From the NCBI RefSeq assembly GCF_019263585.2, contig NZ_JADQDF010000001.1:5466501-5530500 (forward strand): a stretch of DNA of 64,000 nt, read 5' to 3'. The stretch's first letter is position 1. Each line of letters starts with the position of its first letter. Source of the stretch: Pseudonocardia oceani. Lineage in GTDB: Bacteria; Actinomycetota; Actinomycetes; Mycobacteriales; Pseudonocardiaceae. Under the pieces are notes generated by a model, which saw only the letters and a list, made by a program, of their open reading frames with translations, made no database searches and had not been told where the DNA came from. Made by a program: the position numbers and the translations under genes. Positions 27,002 to 37,047 of this stretch are shown here, one piece after another.

Positions 27002-27005
<4 letters not shown>
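26142..27005 (-). CDS. SMP-30/gluconolactonase family protein
   Basis: 287 residues forming a six-bladed beta-propeller. Visible family positions are an acidic metal residue in F-L-E-S-L-R-W-R-D-G-R-L-W-A-S-D (about 15), N-D-L-L-V (about 100), F-P-N-G-M-A-L-T-P-D (about 145) and P-D-G-I-A-L-D-D-E-G-G-V-W (about 195). Members hydrolyse lactones with a divalent metal. The ATG overlaps the stop of the acyl-CoA ligase (ATGA), so it belongs to the operon and may open a lactone intermediate. No signal peptide. Confidence 0.86.
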
Positions 27006-28638
<1,633 letters not shown>

Positions 28639-28642
<4 letters not shown>

Positions 28643-29667
28643 GCCGCCCTCCCGCCGTCCAGGAGGGCGGCGCCGACCCGCTGCCGGAGCTCGACCTCGT
28701 CGCCGTACCAGCCGCGCAGCGCCAGGGCGCGCCGGTAGAACCAGCTCACGTCGCTCTCGGTGGTGAACCCCATGCCGCCGTGCAGCTGGATCGCGTCCTC
28801 GCAGACCCCGACGGCGGCCTCGGCGGCGTGCGCCTTGGCGGTAGAGGCGAGCAGGTCCAGAGCCGCGGGCGGCGCCCCGTCGGCGTCGGCGACGGCGGAC
28901 AGGCACAGGTTGTGCAGCCCCGTCGACCGCGCATGCATGTCGGCGGCGATGTGCTGGACCGCCTGGAAGCTCCCGATGGGCCGGCCGAACTGCTCGCGCT
29001 GCCCGATGTGCTCGACGGTGCGGTCGAGGGCGCCCCGGGCGAGCCCGCTGAGCTCGCAGGCGAGCAGCAGCCGGGCCCAGGAGCGCAGGCCGGCGACGCG
29101 CCCGTCGCCCGTCAGGACCTCGTCGGGGACGACCTCCTCCAGCGTGACGCGGGCGAACGCGGTGGCGGGGTCGGCGCTGTCGAGGGCCTCGATGCGCACC
29201 CCCGGCGCGGCCGCGCCGACCAGGCAGACCGCCTCCCCGGCGACCACCACCAGCCGGTCGGCCTGCGCGGCGAACCGGACGGCGTCGACGGTGCCGGTGA
29301 GCCGGTCCCCGGTCAGGACGGCCGTCCCGAGGGCGCCGGCACCGGGGTCGACCAGCGCGGCCGGAACGCCCTTCCCGTCCGCGTCGACGCCCTCCACCAG
29401 CGCCGGGAGCAGGCTGTTCTCCAGCTGCGGGCCGATCACCAGGTGCCGTCCGTACTGCTCGAAGACCGGGCCGAGGTCCGACAGGGTCGCGCCGAGGCCG
29501 CCCCGGTCCTCCGGCACGGCGAGCGCGTACCAGCCCAGGTCGGCCGACTCGGCCGCGAGCTCGGCGTCCCAGCCGCCCCGGTCGAGCAGCACGCGGCGGC
29601 GGTCGCCGTCGTAGGCGCGGGTGAGGTAGTCGTCCACCGCGGTGGCGTACTCGTGCTGCTCAGCCAC
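28639..29667 (-). CDS. acyl-CoA dehydrogenase, small partner
   Basis: 342 residues. N-terminal helical domain, then a weakly conserved middle strand domain and a C-terminal domain with Q-F-G-R-P-I-G-S-F-Q-A-V-Q-H-I-A-A-D-M (about 230) and Q-L-H-G-G-M-G-F-T (about 295), all family marks. It is shorter than the usual 380-400 residues and lacks the standard S-E-P-x-A-G-S-D flavin-binding loop. That, together with its adjacent longer homologue, fits the alpha2beta2 acyl-CoA dehydrogenases of actinobacterial side-chain degradation, where each flavin site is shared. GTG start, 8-bp overlap with the other subunit. Confidence 0.88.
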
Positions 29668-30829
29668 GGGGGAGCTCCAGGAGTCGTTGGGCGACGATGG
29701 TCCGCTGGACCTGCGCGGACCCGCCGTAGATGGAGGCGGCGCGGGAGTAGAGGTGCTCGTGCGCCCAGTGCCCCGACCGCAGGCCCGACGGGCTCGCGCC
29801 GGGCACCGCACGCAGGGCGCCGAGCAGGCCGGCGATCTCGGCGAAGACGGTCTGCTCCACGTCGTTGAGGACGAGCTTGTCGACCGAGTCGGCCGGCGTC
29901 GGCCCGGTCCCGGCGACGAGCCGGGCCGCGGTCTGCCGCGTCTGGGCGTCCAGGACGCGCATCGCGATGTGCGCGCGCCCGACCGCGTCCCGCGCCCGGT
30001 CGCTCACCGAGCCGTGCGCGCGGAGCGCGGCGACCGCGTCGTCGAGGGCGACCTCCAGCTCGACGCGGCGACGGAGGTTGGCGCCCGAGCGCTCGCTGCC
30101 GAGCGTGTGCGTGGCGATGGCCCAGCCGTCGTCCAGGCCGCCCAGCAGGTTGCCGCGCGGCACGCGCACCTCGTCGAGGAAGACCTCGCAGAACTCCTCG
30201 TCGCCGGTCATCTGCCGGATGGGTCGGGTCGTGATGCCGGGGCTCGCCATGTCGGCGAGCAGGTAGCTGATTCCGGCCTGCTTGCGGACCGCGGGATCGG
30301 TGCGGACCAGCAGCGCGCACCACTGGGCCTTGTGCGCCCAGCTCGTCCAGATCTTCTGGCCGGAGACCACGAAGTCGTCGCCGTCGACGACGGCCCGGGT
30401 GCGCAGCGAGGCCAGGTCGGAACCGGCCTCGGGCTCGGAGAAGCCCTGGCACCAGATGTCCTCGCCCGACAGCAGCCGGGGCAGCAGCTCGCGGCGCTGC
30501 TGCTCGGTGCCGTAGCGGTCGATCGACGGGCCGACGACCTCCAGGCCGATGAGGCCGACGGGCTGCGGCGCCCTGGCCCGGACGAGCTCCTCGTCGAACA
30601 CGAGCTGGTGGGCGTGGGTGAGCCCCTGGCCGCCCGCCTCCCGCGACCAGGCGAGGCCGGCCCAGCCGCCGTCGAACAGCGTCCGCTGCCAGCGCCGCAG
30701 CACGGCGAACCGGCCGTCGGGGTCCTCGGGGATCTCGGGGATCCCTGTGCCGGCGAGCCAGGACCGGACGCGGTCGCGGAACGCCTCGAGCGGTTCCCCC
30801 GTCACCGGGTTGTCGGTCACCGCGCTCAC
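29660..30829 (-). CDS. acyl-CoA dehydrogenase, large partner
   Basis: 389 residues. Family motifs: W-C-Q-G-F-S-E-P-E-A-G-S-D-L-A-S-L (about 128), W-T-S-W-A-H-K-A-Q-W (about 160) and a C-terminal I-Y-G-G-S-A-Q-V-Q-R-T-I (about 365), where the Glu of the common G-T-S-E-I-Q-R is Gln. It would oxidise an acyl-CoA to the enoyl-CoA together with the neighbouring subunit. GTG start overlaps the hydratase stop (GTGA). Confidence 0.9.
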   Translation of the reverse strand: MSAVTDNPVTGEPLEAFRDRVRSWLAGTGIPEIPEDPDGRFAVLRRWQRTLFDGGWAGLAWSREAGGQGLTHAHQLVFDEELVRARAPQPVGLIGLEVVGPSIDRYGTEQQRRELLPRLLSGEDIWCQGFSEPEAGSDLASLRTRAVVDGDDFVVSGQKIWTSWAHKAQWCALLVRTDPAVRKQAGISYLLADMASPGITTRPIRQMTGDEEFCEVFLDEVRVPRGNLLGGLDDGWAIATHTLGSERSGANLRRRVELEVALDDAVAALRAHGSVSDRARDAVGRAHIAMRVLDAQTRQTAARLVAGTGPTPADSVDKLVLNDVEQTVFAEIAGLLGALRAVPGASPSGLRSGHWAHEHLYSRAASIYGGSAQVQRTIVAQRLLELPRG

Positions 30830-31599
30830 CGCCCCGTGTAGACGGGGGAGCGGCGGTCGAGGAAGGCGTTGACCGCCTCCTTCGAGTCCTCGTAGCCCGA
30901 CAGCTCGCGGGTGAGGCCCTGCTCGAACTCGTAACCGGCCTTGAGGTCGGAGTACTCGATGCCGTTGAGGCTCCGCTTGGCCAGGCGCAGCGTGACCGGG
31001 CTGTGCCGGGCGATCGACCGCGCCAGCTCCTGCGCCGCGTCGAGCAGCTGCTCCGGCGGGACGATCTCGACGATGCCGCCGTAGGGCAGGAGCTGCTCGG
31101 CGGGGTAGAGGTCGCCGGTGTAGTGCATCAGCCGGACCATCCCCTGGGGCACCAGCCGGGACAGGTGCTTCGCGCCGCCCAGCACCCCGACGTTGACCTC
31201 GGGGGTGGCGAACCGGGCGCCCTCCGCGGCGACGACGAGGTCGCACGAGGCCGCGATCGCGAGGCCGGATCCCACGGCGACGCCGTGGACCGCCGCGATG
31301 ACCGGGTAGGGCGAGTCGTAGATCGCCCAGAACGCCTCCCGGGCCAGCAGCAGCCGCTCCGGCGCGTTGTCGGGGTCGAGCGTCTGGAACTCGGCGAGGT
31401 CGTTGCCCGCGCAGAAGTGCTTGCCCCGCCCCGCGAGCACGACGACCCGGGCGGTGGTGAGGCGGTCGGGCAGGGTGCGGAAGAACGTGCGGATCTCGCT
31501 GTAGAGCTGGTGATCGGTGGCGTTGACCGGGGGCCGGTCCAGCCACGCGGTGGCGATCGGGCCGTCCTCGTGCCACTCGATGAGCTGCAGGTCGTCCAT
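30826..31599 (-). CDS. enoyl-CoA hydratase/isomerase family protein
   Basis: 257 residues, crotonase fold. G-R-G-K-H-F-C-A-G-N-D-L-A-E-F (about 58) is the CoA/oxyanion motif, H-G-V-A-V-G-S-G-L-A-I-A (about 105) the second oxyanion segment. At the two catalytic-Glu positions of typical hydratases, the sequence has F-A-T-P-E-V-N-V-G (about 127) and G-A-K-H-L-S-R-L (about 138): the first keeps Glu, the second has lost it, so isomerase, hydrolase or lyase activity is possible. Located 17 bp after the flavin-dependent oxidoreductase. Confidence 0.9.
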   Translation of the reverse strand: MDDLQLIEWHEDGPIATAWLDRPPVNATDHQLYSEIRTFFRTLPDRLTTARVVVLAGRGKHFCAGNDLAEFQTLDPDNAPERLLLAREAFWAIYDSPYPVIAAVHGVAVGSGLAIAASCDLVVAAEGARFATPEVNVGVLGGAKHLSRLVPQGMVRLMHYTGDLYPAEQLLPYGGIVEIVPPEQLLDAAQELARSIARHSPVTLRLAKRSLNGIEYSDLKAGYEFEQGLTRELSGYEDSKEAVNAFLDRRSPVYTGR

Positions 31600-31616
31600 G
31601 CGCGGTTCTCCTCGGG

Positions 31617-32591
31617 TCAGCGGTGGTAGGCGGCGGCGAACGCCTCGAGCTCGCGGGGGATGTCGCGCCCGGCGGGCTGGAAGTGGACGTGTCCGCACCC
31701 GGCCTTCTCCAGCTCGGCGAGCCGGTCCCGCCACTGGTCGCGGGTGAGCGCGACGCCGGAGCCGGCCATCACCTCGCGGGTGACGAAGGGCCGGTCGATG
31801 TCGTTGAGGCCGACGACGTGACGGTCGTGCAGCGCGATGTGCCGGACGTCCGCGGGGACGTGGTCGTAGGCCGCCGCCCAGACGTGCCCGCCCTCGCCGA
31901 GCAGCTCGTCGATCACGCCGTGCTCGACGGCCCAGTGCAGGAACAGGGCGGCGGCGTGGCCGGCGGCGTCGACCGCGCGCTCGGACCCGGGGTCCTCCCC
32001 GTCGTCGAGCACGGTGCCGATGACCATCATCGTCTGCGGGCCGAAGTCCGGTTCGGGGACGGTGATCCGGAACAGGTCCGCCCCGAGGTCCTTCGCGACG
32101 CGGGTGCCCTTCGGACCCTCCCCGGCGACGGCCCAGGGCACCGAGACCGGCAGGGCCGGGCCGAACCGCTCGTCGGGGTGGATGAGCTGCATGACCGCGC
32201 CCTCCCACTCGACCTGCTCGCCGCGCAGCAGGGCCTGCACGACCCGCGTGTAGTGCTCGACCTGCGCCCACGGCACGGGCGGGCGGCCCATCGCGAGGCG
32301 ACCGGTGAAGCCGCTGCCGACGCCGATGAGGACGCGGTCGGGCCCGGCGGTGTGGACGAGGGTGGTGATCGCCGACGCCGTGACCATCGGGTGGCGCAGA
32401 CTCGGGATCAGCACGCCCGGGCCGAGCACGATCCGCTCGGTCAGCTCCGCGGCCCGGTCGAGCACCATCCAGACGTCCGGGTAGAGCGCGGGCGAGTCGT
32501 AGCAGAGGGCCCTCTCGTAGCCGAGCTCCTCCGCGATGCGGATGTGCTCTGGGGTCTCCAGGGACGTGGCGAACGAGCATCCCAGCTTCAT
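31617..32591 (-). CDS. LLM class flavin-dependent oxidoreductase
   Basis: 324 residues, luciferase-like TIM barrel that uses FMN or F420. It starts M-K-L-G-C-S-F-A-T-S and has E-E-L-G-Y-E-R-A-L-C-Y-D-S (about 21), L-G-P-G-V-L-I-P-S-L-R-H-P (about 57) and R-V-L-I-G-V-G-S-G-F-T-G-R (about 86). First gene of the leftward acyl-CoA operon; ATG chosen at the conserved N-terminus. It likely carries out a Baeyer-Villiger type or dehydrogenase step; the lactonase-like SMP-30 gene at the operon end would fit a Baeyer-Villiger product. Confidence 0.88.
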   Translation of the reverse strand: MKLGCSFATSLETPEHIRIAEELGYERALCYDSPALYPDVWMVLDRAAELTERIVLGPGVLIPSLRHPMVTASAITTLVHTAGPDRVLIGVGSGFTGRLAMGRPPVPWAQVEHYTRVVQALLRGEQVEWEGAVMQLIHPDERFGPALPVSVPWAVAGEGPKGTRVAKDLGADLFRITVPEPDFGPQTMMVIGTVLDDGEDPGSERAVDAAGHAAALFLHWAVEHGVIDELLGEGGHVWAAAYDHVPADVRHIALHDRHVVGLNDIDRPFVTREVMAGSGVALTRDQWRDRLAELEKAGCGHVHFQPAGRDIPRELEAFAAAYHR

Positions 32592-32772
32592 CGTCGGGCC
32601 TCCCGGTCGTGGTGGACACGCGCTCCGGCGGAGGGTGTCGGGGACAGAAAGTAGGTCCGGCGACGTGAGCTTGTCAACGAACACTAACGCAAGAAATACG
32701 ATGACTACTGGTTATCGTGGGTGCAGAGCGCTAATGTCCATGAGGACTCACCCGCAGGTCCAGGAGGGCGCC
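32592..32772. promoter_or_regulatory. divergent promoter region of the acyl-CoA operon
   Basis: 181 bp between the LLM gene and the Dabb gene. The stretch 32671-32718 is unusually AT-rich for this DNA (for example GTCAACGAACACTAACG and AAGAAATACGATGACTAC), as expected of paired promoters and an operator. The likely regulator is the tandem TetR protein of the same operon. Confidence 0.45.
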
Positions 32773-33075
32773 ATGCTGCTGCACTGCCTCACGCTCAGGT
32801 TCACCGACGCCGCGACCGACGCCGACGTCGAGGCGTTCCGGGACGCGCTCGCGGCGCTGCCCGACCAGGTCCCGTTCCCGATCCGCACGCGGCAGGGGCG
32901 CGACCTGGGGGAGCGGCCGACGAACGCGGACTACGCGGTCGTCACCGAGTTCGCGGACGCCGACGACTTCCGGGAGTACCTGCGGCACCCTGCGCACCTG
33001 GCGGTGCCGCGCGACCACGTCGCGTCGGTGCACAGCGTGCAGTTCGTGGTCGGGGACGGACCGACCGACGCGTGA
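32773..33075 (+). CDS. Dabb (stress-responsive A/B barrel) domain protein
   Basis: 100 residues of ferredoxin-like fold: H-C-L-T-L-R-F-T-D at the start, D-V-E-A-F-R-D-A-L-A-A-L-P (about 20), Y-A-V-V-T-E-F-A-D-A-D-D-F-R-E-Y (about 54), and H-P-A-H-L-A-V (about 72). Family members are dimeric and include small cyclases and decarboxylases as well as proteins of unknown role. ATG with AGGAGGGCGCC upstream. Divergent from the acyl-CoA operon and probably co-regulated with it. Confidence 0.85.
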   Translation: MLLHCLTLRFTDAATDADVEAFRDALAALPDQVPFPIRTRQGRDLGERPTNADYAVVTEFADADDFREYLRHPAHLAVPRDHVASVHSVQFVVGDGPTDA

Positions 33076-33124
33076 GTCGGGTCCGGTGGCTGCGGCGTCC
33101 CGCCGGCCGTGATCGGGTGGGAGC

Positions 33125-33952
33125 ATGACCGCCCCCGGGTACGACGCCACCTTCCTCGACGTGCCGGTGCCGCTGCCCGCGGCGGACCGGGTGGTGCGCG
33201 AGCTGACCTACGTCCACTTCACGGTGCTGCTCGACCCGGCCCGGCGGCTGGCGGTGGCGACCGGCGTCAACATCGACGGCGCCGCCCTGCGCGACCTCGA
33301 CCGCAGCGACGGCTGGCGGCTGGACCTGCGCGTCGACGCGGGGGAGCAGGCCGGCGCGGACGTCTACGCCGACAACGACCTCGACCGCGGGCACCTCGTG
33401 CGCCGCAGCGACCCCGTGTGGGGTGCGGAGGCGGAGCAGGCCGAGTGCGACACGTTCGTCTACCCGAACGCGGCGCCGCAGGCAGGGCTGTTCAACCAGT
33501 CCCGCGAGCTGTGGCTCGGTCTCGAGGACCACGTGCTCGCCTACGCCGACACCTACGACGCGCGGGTGAGCGTGTTCACCGCGCCGGTCCTGGCCGCGGA
33601 GGACCCGCCCTACCGCGGCGTGGGGATCCCGCGCCTGTTCTGGAAGGTGGCCGCCTGGGTCGCGCGTCCTGCACCCGACGCGGAGCCGGTGCTCGCGACG
33701 ACCGGGTACGTGCTCGACCAGACCCCGCAGCTCGACGACATCGACCTGGAGACCGAGCGCGCGCGGCTGGCCGGGGAGCCGCCGCCGCTGGGCCCGTTCC
33801 GCATCTTCCAGGTGCCGGTCGCCGACATCGCCGCCCTCACCGGGCTGGACCTCGGCCCACTCGCCGCGGCCGACCGCCTACCGGCCGCCGCGTCGGTCGG
33901 CACCCGCGAGCGGTGGGTGGAGCTGGGCGCCCTGTCCGAGATCCGGATGTGA
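33125..33952 (+). CDS. DNA/RNA non-specific endonuclease
   Basis: 275 residues with the beta-beta-alpha-metal nuclease motif L-D-R-G-H-L-V-R-R-S-D (catalytic His 90) and a downstream F-N-Q-S-R-E-L-W-L-G-L-E-D carrying the metal-binding Asn. Family relatives (NucA/Serratia type) cut DNA and RNA with Mg. There is no signal peptide, so it is either cytoplasmic or exported by other means; no immunity gene is adjacent. ATG preceded by GTGGGAGC. Confidence 0.88.
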   Translation: MTAPGYDATFLDVPVPLPAADRVVRELTYVHFTVLLDPARRLAVATGVNIDGAALRDLDRSDGWRLDLRVDAGEQAGADVYADNDLDRGHLVRRSDPVWGAEAEQAECDTFVYPNAAPQAGLFNQSRELWLGLEDHVLAYADTYDARVSVFTAPVLAAEDPPYRGVGIPRLFWKVAAWVARPAPDAEPVLATTGYVLDQTPQLDDIDLETERARLAGEPPPLGPFRIFQVPVADIAALTGLDLGPLAAADRLPAAASVGTRERWVELGALSEIRM

Positions 33953-33954
33953 AG

Positions 33955-34390
33955 GGGCGGCCGGCCCGTACTCGACGTCGCGCCAGCCGACGGGCTCGCC
34001 GAGCGCGGCGGTGCCGTCGTCAACGTGGCGTCGGCGCTGTCGTGGATCGGGCTCGGCGCGAGCTACAGCGTGTCGAAGGCGGCGCTGTGGAGCGCCACCG
34101 ACTCGATGCGCCTCGACCTCGCCCCTCGCGGCGTGCAGGTGGTCGGGGTCCACATGGGCTACGCCGACACCGACATGGCGGCCGGCGTCGACGCCCCCAA
34201 GACCTCGCCCGCCGACGTCGTCCGGCAGGTGCTGGACGGGGTGGAGTCGGGGGCGTCGGAGGTGCTGGCCGACGACACCGCCCGCGGGGTGCGGGCGGGC
34301 CTGCACCTGCCCGTCGACGAGCGGTACGCGCCCTTCCTGGCGCCGTCTGACCGACCCACCGCACCGCCGTCGTGTGGGCCGCACCGCTGA
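33955..34390 (+). pseudogene. SDR C-terminal half (5' deleted)
   Basis: The frame gives G-G-A-V-V-N-V-A-S-A-L-S-W, then the active-site Y-S-V-S-K-A-A (near 34070), L-A-P-R-G-V-Q-V-V-G-V-H-M-G-Y-A-D-T-D-M and a normal C-terminus. The first 100 residues, with the cofactor motif G-x-x-x-G-x-G, are gone; the nuclease stop lies only a few bases upstream. So only the second half of a short-chain dehydrogenase remains. Confidence 0.75.
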
Positions 34391-34427
34391 CGCAACGGCG
34401 GTGCGGCCCCGGCGACGGCGGTGCGGT
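34358..34427. repeat. nested inverted repeats (possible terminator)
   Basis: Outer arms ACCGCACCGCCGTCG (34358-34372) and CGACGGCGGTGCGGT (34413-34427) are exact complements; inside them GGCCGCACCG (34377-34386) pairs with CGGTGCGGCC (34399-34408). The core GGCGGTGCGG also recurs directly. It overlaps the end of the SDR fragment. Confidence 0.85.
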
Positions 34428-34524
34428 CGGACGCCGTGGGGTGCGGGCGCGCGGGAGGGCCGGCGCGGCCGTCCCGCGCGCGTTCCCTGCTCCCGCGAGG
34501 CCCCGGGGGCGCGCGGGAGCCGGT

Positions 34525-35157
34525 TCAGCGCGCGGGAACGACCTCGGCCCGCCACACGAGCCCGAACTTGCTCGCCAGCACCACGTCGTCCCGGCGGTGC
34601 GCGATCGCCCGCCCGACGAGCTCCTCGTTGCCGTAGGCGTCGGCGGTGTCGACCATCCGGACGCCGGCGTCGAGCGCCGCCCCGGGCGAGTACGACGTCC
34701 GGGCCGACGCCGCGTACGTCCGCCGGGCCTGCGACGCGAGCCTGCGGCGGCTGCGCTCCGACCGCATCGACCTCTACTACCTGCACCAGCGCAGCGACAC
34801 GGTCCCGATCGAGGAGACGGTCACGGCGCTGGCCGGCCTGGTCGACGCGCGACGGACCTCGGGATCGCGGTCGTCGCCCACTCGCCGACCGGCCACGGGG
34901 CCCTGCACGACCCGGCCGCGGACGGACAGGCGGTCCTGAGCGACACGGCCGCGGCCCACGGCGTCACCGCGGGGCAGGTCGCGCTGGCCTGGGTCCACGC
35001 CCGCGGCCGCGTGCACGGCCTCGACGTCGTGCCGCTGCCGGGCACGAGCCGCGTCGCGCACGCGCGGGCGAACGTCGCGGCGGCCTCGCTCGTCCTCACG
35101 CCCGGGGAGCTGGCCCGGCTCGACGCCGCGTGGCCGGTGGACGCCCCGCCCGCGTAG
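34525..35157. pseudogene. aldo/keto reductase broken by an internal inversion
   Basis: The early part of an aldo/keto reductase ([19 protein letters not shown] and [10 protein letters not shown]) lies on the minus strand at about 34700-34530. The continuation ([15 protein letters not shown], then R-I-D-L-Y-Y-L-H-Q) is on the plus strand from about 34690. After V-D-A-R near 34850 a deletion changes frame to [12 protein letters not shown] and a normal C-terminus ending at 35157. Catalytic Asp, Tyr and Lys are on the inverted piece. Dead gene; the order of events cannot be told from this sequence. Confidence 0.78.
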
Positions 35158-35243
35158 CCACCCGCCTCCGAATGGCGCGTTCGGTCCGCGCGCCGGCGGG
35201 TACGACGTCCGCGCGGGCCGGTGGGGCGCGCGAGGAGGGAGGC

Positions 35244-36395
35244 ATGATGCGAGCGATGGTCTACCGGGGCCCGCACAAGGTCCGGGTCGAGGACAAGCCG
35301 GTGCCGACGGTCGAGCACCCGAACGACGCGATCGTCAAGGTCGAGCTCGCCGCGATCTGCGGCTCCGACCTGCACCTCTACCACGGGATGATGCCCGACA
35401 CCCGGATCGGCCACACGTTCGGCCACGAGTTCGTCGGCCGGGTGGAGGAGGTCGGGTCGTCCGTGCGGAACCTGCAGCGCGGCGACCGGGTGATGGTGCC
35501 GTTCAACATCTACTGCGGGACGTGCTGGTTCTGCGCGCGCGGCCTGTTCTCCAACTGCCACAACGTCAACCCCAACGCGACGGCCGTCGGCGGGATCTAC
35601 GGCTACTCGCACACCTGCGGCGGCTACGACGGCGGTCAGGCGCAGTACGTGCGGGTGCCCTTCGCCGACGTCGGCCCGAGCGTCATCCCCGACTGGATGG
35701 ACGACGAGGACGCGCTGCTGTGCACGGACGCGCTGGCCACGGGCTACTTCGGGGCGCAGCTCGGAGGCATCGTCGAGGGTGACGTCGTCGTGGTGTTCGG
35801 GGCCGGGCCGGTCGGGCTGTACGCGGCGCGGTCGGCGTGGCTGATGGGTGCGGGGCGCGTGATCGTCATCGACCACCTGGAGTACCGGCTGGAGAAGGCG
35901 CGCAGCTTCGCCCACGCCGAGACCTACAACTTCACCGAGCACGACGACGTGGTCGTGCTGCTCAAGCGGCTCACCGGGCACCTGGGCGCCGACGTCGCGA
36001 TCGACGCGGTGGGCGCCGAGGCCGACGGCAACCTGCTCCAGCACGTCACGTCGGCGACCCTCAAGCTGCAGGGCGGCTCGCCCGTCGCGCTCAACTGGGC
36101 CATCGACGGCGTCCGCAAGGGCGCCACGATCTCGGTGGTCGGGGCGTACGGGCCGCTGTTCAGCGCCGTGAAGTTCGGCGACGCCATGAACAAGGGGCTG
36201 ACGCTGCGGATGAACCAGGCGCCGGTGAAGCGGCAGTGGCCGCGGCTGTTCGAGCACATCCGCGCCGGCTACCTCAAGCCCAACGACATCGTGACCCACC
36301 GGATCCCGCTGGAGCACATCGCCGAGGGCTACCACATGTTCGCCAACAAGCTCGACGGCTGCATCAAGCCGGTCGTGCTCCCGCACGCGTCCTGA
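35244..36395 (+). CDS. zinc-dependent alcohol dehydrogenase, formaldehyde dehydrogenase-like
   Basis: 383 residues, medium-chain dehydrogenase/reductase. Catalytic zinc ligands in I-C-G-S-D-L-H (Cys about 39) and G-H-E-F (about 60); structural zinc Cys cluster C-G-T-C-W-F-C-A-R-G-L-F-S-N-C (about 92-106). NAD fold V-V-V-F-G-A-G-P-V-G-L-Y-A-A (about 181). The length, the long insert after the zinc cluster and H-T-C-G-G-Y-D-G-G-Q-A are typical of glutathione-independent formaldehyde dehydrogenase-like and related alcohol dehydrogenases. ATG after GAGGAGGGAGGC; a second ATG follows 3 bp later. Ten bp before the next gene. Confidence 0.9.
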   Translation: MMRAMVYRGPHKVRVEDKPVPTVEHPNDAIVKVELAAICGSDLHLYHGMMPDTRIGHTFGHEFVGRVEEVGSSVRNLQRGDRVMVPFNIYCGTCWFCARGLFSNCHNVNPNATAVGGIYGYSHTCGGYDGGQAQYVRVPFADVGPSVIPDWMDDEDALLCTDALATGYFGAQLGGIVEGDVVVVFGAGPVGLYAARSAWLMGAGRVIVIDHLEYRLEKARSFAHAETYNFTEHDDVVVLLKRLTGHLGADVAIDAVGAEADGNLLQHVTSATLKLQGGSPVALNWAIDGVRKGATISVVGAYGPLFSAVKFGDAMNKGLTLRMNQAPVKRQWPRLFEHIRAGYLKPNDIVTHRIPLEHIAEGYHMFANKLDGCIKPVVLPHAS

Positions 36396-36405
36396 GGAGA
36401 GGGTC

Positions 36406-37047
36406 ATGACCTACACGTCCGAGCGGCCCCCCGTGGCCGAGACGAGCGACGACCTGCGCGCCCGCATCCCCGGTTGGGGTGCCGACCTCGACCCGGCCGA
36501 CCGCCCGTCGGTGCCCAAGCTGCAGTGGCAGGAGGACCGCAGCGGGGCCCACTGGGACTTCCCGGACCGACAGCCCGAGGATCGCCCGCGCGAGCGGTCC
36601 ATCGAGCACGCGTTCCTCACGCCGGTGTTCGGGACGTCCTGCCCGACGAGCGGGGTGTCCGGGGCGATCCGCCGCCTCGCCTACGCCCGCTACAGCGAGG
36701 GCCGACTCGCGCACTGGCTGCTGCTGGTGCTCGGCGACCGCGTCGACGCCTGGGGCAGCCACGCCCGGTCGTTCCTGTCGCTGCGCCCCGACAACCCGGT
36801 CACCGAGACCGGGGTGCTCAGCGAGTTCCGCCGGCACGGCGTGTCCTCGCGGTTCGGGCGGGGGCGCACCGACCTGCCCCACCAGCTGGTCGTCACGCCG
36901 GTCGTCGTCGCGGGGCCGTGGGTGCTCGGCGCCGCCGCCCTCGTCCGGCTCGCGCGGCGGCGGGCGCGCCGTCGTCAGCCCGCGGAGCTGCCGGCCACCG
37001 TCCTGAGGCGGTCGCTCCGGGCGCTGCGGGCGAGCACCTCGCGGTAG
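36406..37047 (+). CDS. conserved hypothetical protein with one membrane helix
   Basis: 213 residues. The N-terminal two thirds is soluble and rich in charged residues (D-P-A-D-R-P-S-V-P-K-L, W-D-F-P-D-R-Q-P-E-D-R-P-R-E-R-S). A hydrophobic helix at about 166-185 (V-V-V-A-G-P-W-V-L-G-A-A-A-L-V) is followed by a very Arg-rich tail. No known fold. It starts 10 bp after the zinc dehydrogenase with GAGGAGAGGGTC, so the pair is an operon; it may anchor or assist that enzyme. Its last 73 bp overlap the convergent glycosyltransferase gene. Confidence 0.78.
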   Translation: MTYTSERPPVAETSDDLRARIPGWGADLDPADRPSVPKLQWQEDRSGAHWDFPDRQPEDRPRERSIEHAFLTPVFGTSCPTSGVSGAIRRLAYARYSEGRLAHWLLLVLGDRVDAWGSHARSFLSLRPDNPVTETGVLSEFRRHGVSSRFGRGRTDLPHQLVVTPVVVAGPWVLGAAALVRLARRRARRRQPAELPATVLRRSLRALRASTSR

